Below, one piece after another: positions 8,398-16,600 of a DNA stretch of 64,000 nt. The position numbers and the translations under genes are program-made. Source of the stretch: Flavobacterium sp. J27 (lineage in GTDB: Bacteria; Bacteroidota; Bacteroidia; Flavobacteriales; Flavobacteriaceae); assembly GCF_004303025.1 (NCBI RefSeq), contig NZ_PJQW01000002.1, positions 231,147 through 295,146 of the forward strand. The letters are read 5' to 3'. How positions within the stretch are numbered: position 1 is the first letter of the stretch; every line of letters begins with the position of its first letter. The notes beneath the pieces were generated by a model that saw nothing but the letters and a program-made list of their open reading frames with translations, searched no databases and was not told the DNA's origin.

Positions 8398-9377
8398 TGA
8401 AATACAGCGTTTTTTTTCTTTTCTACCTATATACAGTGCTTTCTTTTGGTCAAATTATCCATAAGAAGAAGGCTTCTTTATTAGGAAGTCCTTTTGAAAT
8501 AACAGTCGTGGCAGATGATACCATAAAAGGAGAACAGTTTTGTAATATAGCTATTGAAGAGGTTAAAAGAGTGGAACATTTGATTTCAGATTGGATACCT
8601 ACTTCGCAAATTTCAAATGTGAATCAAAATGCAGGAATAAAACCAGTTAAAGTAGATGATGAAGTGTTTGATTTGGTAGAAAGAGCCATTAAAATTTCTA
8701 AATTAACTAATGGTGCATTTGATATAAGTTATGCATCTATGGATAAAATTTGGAAATTTGATGGCAGCATGAAAAAAATGCCAACAGAAGCTGAGATTAA
8801 AAAATCTGTGGAACGAGTAGGCTACCAAAAAATAATTTTAAATGCCGAAGAAAAAACTATTTTCTTAAAAGAAAAAGGAATGAAATTAGGCTTAGGAGGT
8901 ATTGGTCAAGGTTATATCGCGGATAAAATTAAAATAGTATTACAAAGTAAAGGTTGTCAGTCAGGTATTGTAAATGTTTCTGGTGATATTAATACTTGGG
9001 GATACCAAATTGATGGCAACCCATGGACAGTAGCCATTGTGAATCCATTAAATAAAGAAAAAGTGTTTGCTTCTTTTCCGTTAGTAGATAGTGCTATTGA
9101 AACTTCTGGAAATTATGAAAAATATGTTACATTTAATGGTAAAAGATATTCGCATATAATAGATCCAAGAACGGGTTATCCAGCAACAGGAATTATTAGT
9201 GTTTCGGTTTTTGCTAAACAAACGGAAATAGCTGATGCCATAGCTACAGGTATTTTTGTACTTGGTGTAGATATTGGTTTAGATTTAATTAATCAAATAA
9301 ATGGAGTAGAATGTATTATTATTGATGATAAAGGAACTATCCATTATTCTAAAAACATTGACGTTAAAACAAATTAA
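8397..9377 (+). CDS. apbE: FAD:protein FMN transferase
   Basis: A 326-residue ApbE-family enzyme that attaches FMN covalently to Thr/Ser of extracytoplasmic redox proteins. It begins with a signal peptide (residues 1-19, ending LSFGQ). Family landmarks are LISDWIPTSQISNVNQNAG near residue 57, FDISYASM, GGIGQGYIADKI, NVSGDINTWG and the metal-site region HIIDPRTGYPA. The start overlaps the preceding stop by one base, so translation is probably coupled. No neighbour is a known flavinylated protein such as NqrC or RnfG, so its substrate is not obvious. Confidence 0.93.
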   Translation: MKYSVFFLFYLYTVLSFGQIIHKKKASLLGSPFEITVVADDTIKGEQFCNIAIEEVKRVEHLISDWIPTSQISNVNQNAGIKPVKVDDEVFDLVERAIKISKLTNGAFDISYASMDKIWKFDGSMKKMPTEAEIKKSVERVGYQKIILNAEEKTIFLKEKGMKLGLGGIGQGYIADKIKIVLQSKGCQSGIVNVSGDINTWGYQIDGNPWTVAIVNPLNKEKVFASFPLVDSAIETSGNYEKYVTFNGKRYSHIIDPRTGYPATGIISVSVFAKQTEIADAIATGIFVLGVDIGLDLINQINGVECIIIDDKGTIHYSKNIDVKTN

Positions 9378-9424
9378 CCATTTAGAATTTAAAATAAGTT
9401 TAAAAAAAAATACGATATAAAGAG

Positions 9425-9634
9425 ATGAAGAAAATTATAGTAGTACTCGTTTTGGCAGGTTTTGGAACTTCTTGCAATACAGTTAAAGAATATGATAAAC
9501 AATATATTAATGACCCAGATATGAAATTAGCAGCACGATTAACAGAGCGATTTGAAACTAATTTTCAAGTGTATCGTGAAGCAGCAGCTGGAGCAAATGG
9601 TGGTAAAACAGGCGGTGGTTGCGGCTGTAATTAA
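9425..9634 (+). CDS. DUF4266 mini-lipoprotein with CGCN tail
   Basis: A 69-residue lipoprotein (lipobox ending in Cys17) of the DUF4266 family. After the anchor it has the family-typical INDPDMKLA segment, then YREAAAGANGGKTGGGCGCN at the C-terminus, with Cys66 and Cys68 in a glycine-rich tail. Such a tail could bind metal or be a redox or modification site; function is unknown. It lies 47 bases after apbE and 57 before the DUF3570 gene, the usual neighbours of this family. Its small size means nearly half the mature protein is the conserved tail. Confidence 0.85.
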   Translation: MKKIIVVLVLAGFGTSCNTVKEYDKQYINDPDMKLAARLTERFETNFQVYREAAAGANGGKTGGGCGCN

Positions 9635-9691
9635 ACTATCAAAAAAATCAATCAAACTTACTTATAGGTACCAATTAAAAATAAAGGATAT

Positions 9692-11008
9692 ATGAAATTT
9701 AGAATAGGAATACTACTCTTATTGGTAACATTTTTTTCATTTTCTCAAGAAAAAGATTCTACTGAAGTCACTTATAAAAAAAGGGTTTTAGAAAGTATAG
9801 AGGTCGATTTTTTGGCCAGCTATTATAAACAAGATGGTATTCACTCTGCTGTTTCTGGAGGAAAAGGAACAGAAGATTTAACCGATATAACGCCTACAAT
9901 TGTTGTGGCAGTTCCGCTTAATGATGATGATGTACTTACGGTAGATGCTGGTATTTCCGCTTATTCTTCAGCTTCATCAAGTAATATAAATCCTTTTGAT
10001 ACCAATACACCAAGTCCATGGCAAGCTTCTTCAGGAGCTTCTCAATCAGATGCTTTAACGAGTTTAGTGGTAAATTATAGCCACAGTTCAAATGATAGAA
10101 ATACAGTTTGGAATGCACATCTTTCAGGTTCAATAGAATATGATTATTCATCATTTGGTTTTGGAGGTGGTTTAACCAAATTATTTAATGATAAAAATTC
10201 TGAATTTAACGTTTCTGCTAATGTTTATTTAGACACTTGGAGTCCTATTTACCCTAAAGAATTACAAGATTATAAATCTAATGGTAATAACCTAAATGGA
10301 GGTATTTTTAATAATTACACCATTACAGGAAATACAGCTTATAATCCTATCCAATTTTCTTTTCATGAAAATAAGAACAGAAATTCTTTTGCGCTCTCAT
10401 TGAGTTTTTCACAAATTCTAACGAAGAAATTGCAATTTTCTATTTTCTTAGATATTTTGCAACAACAAGGATTATTATCAACACCTTATCAAAGGATTTA
10501 TTTTTCAGATATAGCAGATTCATTTATTAATGATTTTCAATTAGCAGATGATATAGAACGTTTGCCAGATAGTCGTTTTAAATTGCCTGTTGGCGCCCGT
10601 TTTAATTACTATGTAAACGAACGTTTGGTTGTCCGAACTTACTATAGGTATTACACTGATAATTGGGATATTTCTTCACATACTATGAATATAGAATTAC
10701 CCGTTAAACTTTCCGATAAATTTACGGTGTTCCCAATGTACCGCTATTATACACAACAACAATCGAAGTACTTTGCACCTTATGAGAAACATTTATCTAC
10801 AGAAGAGTATTATACTTCAGATTATGATTTATCAACATTTGATGCCAACCAATTTGGTTTTGGATTGAATTATACAGATATTTTTACCAATGCAAAAATT
10901 TGGAAATTCGGTTTAAAAAACATCGATTTACGATATAATTATTATAAAAGAAGTGATGGATTAGACGCAAATATTGTGTCTTTCGGAGTAAAATTTGTTG
11001 AACAATAA
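9692..11008 (+). CDS. DUF3570 outer-membrane beta-barrel-like protein
   Basis: 438 residues with a signal peptide (1-19, ending SFSQ) and alternating aromatic/polar strands through to a C-terminal FGVKFVEQ strand, suggesting an outer-membrane barrel. The N-terminal region DGIHSAVSGGKGTEDLTD (residues 48-65) and the following DVLTVDAGISAYSSAS match the DUF3570 family. The function of the family is unknown, but its genes accompany thioredoxin, ApbE and DUF4266 genes, as here. The response-regulator ATG follows 10 bases after its stop, indicating one transcript with the two-component system. Confidence 0.82.
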   Translation: MKFRIGILLLLVTFFSFSQEKDSTEVTYKKRVLESIEVDFLASYYKQDGIHSAVSGGKGTEDLTDITPTIVVAVPLNDDDVLTVDAGISAYSSASSSNINPFDTNTPSPWQASSGASQSDALTSLVVNYSHSSNDRNTVWNAHLSGSIEYDYSSFGFGGGLTKLFNDKNSEFNVSANVYLDTWSPIYPKELQDYKSNGNNLNGGIFNNYTITGNTAYNPIQFSFHENKNRNSFALSLSFSQILTKKLQFSIFLDILQQQGLLSTPYQRIYFSDIADSFINDFQLADDIERLPDSRFKLPVGARFNYYVNERLVVRTYYRYYTDNWDISSHTMNIELPVKLSDKFTVFPMYRYYTQQQSKYFAPYEKHLSTEEYYTSDYDLSTFDANQFGFGLNYTDIFTNAKIWKFGLKNIDLRYNYYKRSDGLDANIVSFGVKFVEQ

Positions 11009-11018
11009 TATTACAATA

Positions 11019-11681
11019 ATGCATATTCTTATAGTTGAGGACGAAAAAGGAATAATTGATTTCCTCAAGCAAGGTTTAGAAGAAGAAGGATATACTATCT
11101 CTTATGCCACTAATGGAAAGGAAGGCCTTGAAAAAGCATTACAATTAACAATTGATTTAATATTATTAGACTGGATGTTACCTGTCTTGAGTGGCATTGA
11201 AGTATGTAAGGAAGTTAGAAAGCAAAATACAACTGTTCCAATTATTTTTTTAACGGCAAAAGATACGGTTCAAGAAACCATAGAAGGTCTAAAATCGGGA
11301 GCCAACGATTATATAAAAAAACCATTTAGTTTTGAAGAACTTTTAGAGCGAATAAAAGTACATTTTAGAACAAATAAAGAGAAAGAAAAACTAACTTTAG
11401 GAACCATAACTATAGACAGAAATACCTTTCAGGTTTTTGTAGATAAAAAAGAGATTTCTTTAACTCAGCGTGAATTTGAATTATTATCTTATTTGATTGT
11501 AAATAAAGGTAAAGTATGTACCAGAAACAAAATTATAGAAGATGTTTGGGACATTCATTTTGATTATGATACAGGTGTTATAGATGTTTTTATGAATGCT
11601 ATTCGTAAAAAACTAAACATTTCCAAAGAAGAAGAACTAATTAAAACCATACGTGGAGTAGGGTATATTGCCAATGACTAA
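11019..11681 (+). CDS. OmpR/PhoB-family response regulator
   Basis: A 220-residue regulator. The receiver domain (1-120) has the acidic pair in VEDE (residues 6-9), phospho-acceptor Asp51 (LILLDWMLP), Thr79 and Lys101 (YIKKPFS). The DNA-binding winged helix occupies about 125-218 and ends in IKTIRGVGYI. The ATG at 11019 is chosen because the more upstream ATG at 10995 would overlap the DUF3570 gene and add eight residues before the canonical first strand. It overlaps the kinase gene by 8 bases. It is the best candidate to bind the 11-bp phased repeats at 7860-7897 and 13045-13082. Confidence 0.95.
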   Translation: MHILIVEDEKGIIDFLKQGLEEEGYTISYATNGKEGLEKALQLTIDLILLDWMLPVLSGIEVCKEVRKQNTTVPIIFLTAKDTVQETIEGLKSGANDYIKKPFSFEELLERIKVHFRTNKEKEKLTLGTITIDRNTFQVFVDKKEISLTQREFELLSYLIVNKGKVCTRNKIIEDVWDIHFDYDTGVIDVFMNAIRKKLNISKEEELIKTIRGVGYIAND

Positions 11682-13074
11682 TTTTTTATCTTTTTCATTC
11701 AAAAACAGAATAGCATTCAATTATATAATTAGTGGCTCTTTTTTAATAGCCATTGTTTTTATTTTTATTTATTGTATTGTTCGTTATAGTGTTAATCAAC
11801 ACGTAAATAGCGAAATTTCGAATGAGTTGTATAAACATTTAGATGATGTTACGACCGATAGTAATGATACCTATTTAATCCAAGTCGATCAATGGAGAGC
11901 TAGGGAACATAATTCAATAAAAGTGAATCCCGTTTTTGTTGAATTCTATGATGATAATAAACAATTGATTGATAAATCGCCTAATTTAAACGATTCTAAC
12001 CTTAACCTTTTAGAAGAAACTTTTAATGAAAAATTTATTAATTCTTCTTTAAATGGAATTCCGTTACGACAAACGCAAAAAACTATTTTAAACAAAGGAA
12101 AAGTGGTAGGCTATCTAGTAGTAGCTATGTCTTTGGAAGATTTTGAAATTGTAGAAATTTTGAAAGAAACTTTACTCATTTCTTTCCCCATAATTTTAAT
12201 CATTTTGTTCTTAATAGCCCGTTTTTTTGCAGGAAGAAGTATTCGACCTGTAAGTACAATTATAGAAACATCAAGTAAAATTACGAAAGATAATTTACAA
12301 ACTAGAATTCCGTTACCAAATAATAAAGACGAATTATATATCTTATCTGAAAATATCAATAATTTATTAAATCGAATAGAAAACGCTATTGAACGTGAAA
12401 AACAATTTACATCAGATGCATCACATGAATTAAGAACTCCATTGGCCGTAATTAAAGGGACAATGGAGGTTTTAATTCGAAAATCAAGAAGTCAGGAAGA
12501 ATATGAATCGAAAATTAATTTTTGTATTTCTGAAGTTGATCGTCTCAATCATATGGTGGATCAATTGTTGCTTTTAGCTCGTTTTGAAAACCAAAAGCAA
12601 AATAGTAAAGAAGAATCTATCTATTTAAACGCTTTAATTTTAGATAGTTTAACACGCTTTTCTGAAAAGATAGAAACGAAAAAAATTCAAGTAAAAACAC
12701 AATTTCAAGATGATTATTATTTCTTTTCAGATAATTATTTAGTATCAATTATTTTTAGTAATCTTATTTCAAATGCAATTAAATATACTAAAGATAATGG
12801 TTGGGTACAACTTAGTTTGGAACAAAATCATCACCAAATACTTTTTACTATTAAAGATAATGGAGTAGGGATTTCAAACGAAAATTTAGATAAAATTTTC
12901 AACTCTTTTTATCGTTCAGATATGTCACATCATCCTGAAATTAAAGGTACAGGACTCGGGTTGTCTATTGTAAAAAGATTATGCGACTTATTAAAAATTG
13001 AAATAACTGTTACAAGTACATTACATATCGGAACAGAAGTTAAATTAAGTTTTCCCTTAGAAAATCCTAAGTAG
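11674..13074 (+). CDS. Membrane sensor histidine kinase
   Basis: 466 residues from the ATG at 11674 (a TTG at 11668 is in frame but unnecessary). It has a membrane helix at about 13-40, a periplasmic sensor region of roughly 125 residues, a second helix at about 165-185, a HAMP linker, and the HisKA box DASHELRTPLAVIKG with phospho-acceptor His251. The ATPase part shows NLISNAIKYT, DNGVGI and GTGLGLSIVKRL. It partners the overlapping response regulator. The sensor region has no obvious His- or Met-rich metal site; metal or envelope stress is inferred only from the neighbouring efflux operon. The 3' end overlaps the predicted operator. Confidence 0.95.
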   Translation: MTNFLSFSFKNRIAFNYIISGSFLIAIVFIFIYCIVRYSVNQHVNSEISNELYKHLDDVTTDSNDTYLIQVDQWRAREHNSIKVNPVFVEFYDDNKQLIDKSPNLNDSNLNLLEETFNEKFINSSLNGIPLRQTQKTILNKGKVVGYLVVAMSLEDFEIVEILKETLLISFPIILIILFLIARFFAGRSIRPVSTIIETSSKITKDNLQTRIPLPNNKDELYILSENINNLLNRIENAIEREKQFTSDASHELRTPLAVIKGTMEVLIRKSRSQEEYESKINFCISEVDRLNHMVDQLLLLARFENQKQNSKEESIYLNALILDSLTRFSEKIETKKIQVKTQFQDDYYFFSDNYLVSIIFSNLISNAIKYTKDNGWVQLSLEQNHHQILFTIKDNGVGISNENLDKIFNSFYRSDMSHHPEIKGTGLGLSIVKRLCDLLKIEITVTSTLHIGTEVKLSFPLENPK

Positions 13075-13082
13075 AACTTAAG
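13045..13082 (+). promoter_or_regulatory. Second copy of the phased-repeat operator
   Basis: Read on the plus strand, TTAAG-type words begin at 13045 (TTAAG), 13056 (CTTAG, degenerate), 13067 (CTAAG) and 13078 (TTAAG), 11 bp apart. Against the reverse complement of 7860-7897 it matches at 27 of 38 positions, and 14 of the last 16. It overlaps the end of the kinase gene (stop at 13072-13074). It ends 21 bp before a perfect -7 box. Confidence 0.62.
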
Positions 13083-13103
13083 TTATCGTATACTTTTAAA
13101 TAT

Positions 13104-13111
13104 TAATTTTG
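13104..13111 (+). promoter_or_regulatory. -7 promoter element of the metal-efflux operon
   Basis: TAATTTTG is a perfect TAnnTTTG. No TTG -33 element is visible, and the operator repeat sits where it would be, which fits an activator-dependent promoter. Transcription would start near 13117. Confidence 0.55.
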
Positions 13112-13128
13112 TAAATATTCTTGAAAAG

Positions 13129-13152
13129 AAGTCATGTAGTAATGACTTTTTT
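13129..13152 (+). terminator. Hairpin with T-run in the efflux-operon leader
   Basis: AAGTCAT (13129-13135) pairs with ATGACTT (13142-13148), loop GTAGTA, followed by T through 13152; the stem extends with flanking A:T pairs. It looks like a terminator for kinase read-through, but it lies downstream of the predicted -7 box and would therefore also be at the 5' end of the efflux mRNA. Confidence 0.6.
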
Positions 13153-13166
13153 ACTAAATTTAAAGT

Positions 13167-13547
13167 ATGAATAAAATAATTGCCATTTTTTTAATCTCTA
13201 TCTTTTTGTGTGCTAACACATCAATAGGGCAATTATTGAAAATACCAAACCTCATTGCACATTACAATGAACACAAAACACCAGGTTTTGCTGATACTAC
13301 TGTTTCATTTTTTCAATTTTTGAAAGAACACTATTCTAAGAACGCAAAAATACCACATAAAAAACACCAAGATTTACCGTTTAAGAATTTCGACACTTCA
13401 GCTAACCTTTTGTTTACGGTTACTTTTATGCCAATGCAAATTGTACTTAAAACAGTGTTTTTTGAAACAAAAAATCGTTTTTTTTATAACAAATCGTTAC
13501 AATCGAATTTGTTTTTTTCCATTTGGTTACCACCAAAAATTGCCTAA
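13167..13547 (+). CDS. Small secreted protein preceding metal-efflux genes
   Basis: 126 residues with a signal peptide (about 1-21, ending SIGQ). The mature part contains a conserved-looking block around HYNEHK (32-37) and FFQFLKEHYSKN (48-59), with His at 32, 36, 55, 64 and 67, then a hydrophobic segment (NLLFTVTFMPMQIVLKTVFF). I recognise no named domain; similar small proteins precede RND metal pumps in Flavobacteria. It is the first gene after the predicted regulated promoter and lies 94 bases before the pump gene. A periplasmic metal-binding or assembly role is a guess. Confidence 0.65.
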   Translation: MNKIIAIFLISIFLCANTSIGQLLKIPNLIAHYNEHKTPGFADTTVSFFQFLKEHYSKNAKIPHKKHQDLPFKNFDTSANLLFTVTFMPMQIVLKTVFFETKNRFFYNKSLQSNLFFSIWLPPKIA

Positions 13548-13558
13548 CATTTTATTTT

Positions 13559-13614
13559 AAAATTATTGAAATAATTTTCAATTGCCTAATGTATTTGTCA
13601 GTTAATAGACAAAT
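13559..13614 (+). other. Two intercistronic hairpins before the pump gene
   Basis: AAAATTATT (13559-13567) pairs with AATAATTTT (13570-13578), and ATTTGTC (13593-13599) pairs with GACAAAT (13608-13614), with a short extension. Neither is followed by a clean T-run, so they look like mRNA-processing or stabilising structures rather than a full terminator. The first has a very tight 2-base loop. Confidence 0.4.
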
Positions 13615-13641
13615 GCTACTTCATATATTTAATTTAAGAAC

Positions 13642-16600
13642 ATGTTAGAAAAAATAATTTCCTTTAGTTTAAAGAATAAACTTATAATACTACTATTTGT
13701 TATAGGTATGGTAGGTTTTGGTTTGTATTCTTTAACCAAAATACCTATCGGTGCTGTTCCTGATATTACTAATAATCAGGTTCAGGTTATCACAACTTCA
13801 CAAAATTTGTCTACACAAGACATAGAACAATATATTACCTATCCTGTAGAATTAGAGATGGCAAATTTGCCAGGTGTTGAAGAAATAAGATCAGTTTCAA
13901 AATTTGGATTATCTGTTGTTACTATAGTTTTTAATGATGAAATGGGCACTTACTTACCGAGACAGCTCATAGCTGAAAAAATAAAGTCAGCTTCAGAAAA
14001 AATTCCTCAAGGTTTTGGCACCCCAGAAATGGGACCAATAACAACTGGGTTAGGTGAAATTTATCAATATACACTTGAAGTTCAACCAAAATTTAAAGAA
14101 GAATATTCGGTTACAGATTTAAGAACCTTACAAGATTGGGTGGTAAAAAGACAACTTTCTGGCGTTAAAGGTGTGGTTGAAATTAATACTTGGGGTGGTT
14201 ATTTAAAGCAATACGAAATTTCTGTTGTTCCTGCTGTATTAAAATCAATGAATCTTACAATTAATGAAATATTTACAGCTTTAGAAAAAAACAATAGCGT
14301 GGCAGGTGGAGCTTATATTGAAAAAACAAACCAAAGTTATTTTATTCGAGGAGAAGGTAAAGTAAATTCACTTGAAGACATCAATAATATTGTTATAAAA
14401 ACGGTTAATGGTAATCCTATTACTATAAAAAATGTTGCTCATGTAGGTTTTGGTGCTGCTAATCGTTTTGGTGCTATAACAGGAAATGGTGAAGGAGAAA
14501 AGGTTTTGGGTCAGATTATGATGCTAAAAGGAGCTAATTCAAAACAAGTTATTGAAGATGTTAAAAATAGAATTACTGAAATCAACACTACTTTACCTAG
14601 GGGTGTTTATATTAACGGATTTCTAGAACGAAGTGAATTAGTTGCTAAAACAACTTTTACAGTAGCAGAAAATCTAATTTTAGGATGTTTAATTGTAATT
14701 TTTGTTGTTGTGTTATTATTAGGGAATTGGCGTTCTGGTTTAGTTGTAGCTTCGGTAATTCCTTTATGCCTTTTATTTGCTATTTCTTTTATGAATATAT
14801 TTCATATTGATGCTAATTTAATGAGTTTAGGAGCTATCGATTTTGGAATTATAATTGATGGTGCTGTAATTATTGTTGAGTTTATTGCTTTTCAAATAAC
14901 ACAACAATCTGAAAAGCTTCAACATTTAAATAAAGGCAATCAACAAGAAAAAATTGATGAAATTACACAACGAAGTGCTTCAAAAATGATGAATTCAGCA
15001 GTTTTTGGACAGCTAATTATCTTAATTGTCTTTATACCTATTTTATCATTATCTGGTGTAGAAGGAAAGATGTTTCAACCGATGGCATTAACTTTTAGTT
15101 TTGCATTAGTAGGAGCTATGTTACTTTGTTTTACCTATGTACCAGTAGTTTCTTCTTTGTTTATAAAGCCATCTAAAAAAAACAAAGACCCTTTTTCTAA
15201 TAAGTTAATAGATAAATTAAATAAATGGTATTTACCTTTAATCACATGGTCCTTAAAAAATACAAAAAAAGTATTATTAGGAGCGCTAGGTCTATTACTT
15301 ACTGCAATTGTAATTTTTGTAACTATGGGAGGTGAATTTATTCCTACTCTAGACGAAGGTGATTTTGTAATTCAACCCGTTTTAAAAACAGGAACTTCTT
15401 TATCTAAAACGATTGAAACAACCACAAGAATTGAAAAAATTATTCTGAAAAACTTTCCAGAAGTTTCTCAGGTAGTCAGTAGAATTGGAGCAGCAGAAGT
15501 TCCTACAGATCCAATGAGTATGGAGGAAAGTGATATTATTATTAAATTAAAACCAAAGTCGGAATGGATTTCTGCAAATAATAAAGACGAATTAGCTGAT
15601 AAAATTAAAATAGCAATTGAAAAGAAGATTCCCAATATAGAGATTGAGTTTACACAACCTATAGAGATGCGTTTTAACGAGCTCATTTCTGGAACTCGTT
15701 CTGATGTAGCTATTAAAGTTTTTGGAGACGATTTAAAGCTCTTAGCACAAAAAGCAGATGAAATTGCTAGCGCTATTAAAAATATACCAGGTGCTTCTGA
15801 TATTATTATAGAAAAAACAGAAGGATTACCACAAATGGCAGTCACGTATAACCGTTCTAAAATAGCTCAATATGGTATGAATATTGCAGATTTAAACGAA
15901 ATTTTATCCTTGGCTTTTGCTGGTAAAAACGTAGGTACTGTTTTTGAAGGTGAAAAACGCTTCGATATGGTAATACGTCTTAATAGCAATTATAGAAGAG
16001 ATATTCAAGATATTGAGAATGTGTTTGTAAGTACTCCCACAGGAAATCAAATTCCTTTGCAAGAAGTAGCCCAAATAGAATATACTACAGGTCCAGCTAA
16101 AATATCGAGAGACAATACAAATAGAAGGGTAGTAGTAGGTGTAAATGTTAGAAATAGAGATTTACAAAGTGTGGTAGACGATATACAAAAGGCAATAACT
16201 TCTTCTATCAAACTGCCTACAGGTTACAGGGTTACTTATGGAGGACAATTTGAAAACCTGCAAAGTGCAAAGCAAAGACTCATGGTAGCAGTTCCTATTG
16301 CATTAATTCTCATTTTTATACTGTTGTATTTCGCGTTTCATTCTATTAAAGAAGCCATAATGGTTTATTCGGCAATTCCTTTAGCAGCTGTTGGTGGTAT
16401 TTTATTGTTATGGATTCGCGATTTACCATTTAGTATTTCTGCAGGTGTCGGTTTTATTGCTCTTTTCGGAATAGCAGTTTTAAATGGGATTGTTTTAATT
16501 GAGCATTTTAAAGAATTGAAACAACAAGGATTTACTACTTATGATGAACTCATTTTAAAAGGCACAACAGATCGATTAAGACCAGTGCTATTAACGGCAG

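Noticed and set aside
15468-15845. Antisense open frame of 125 codons inside the efflux pump gene
   Set aside because: It lies wholly opposite a strongly conserved gene and resembles no family.
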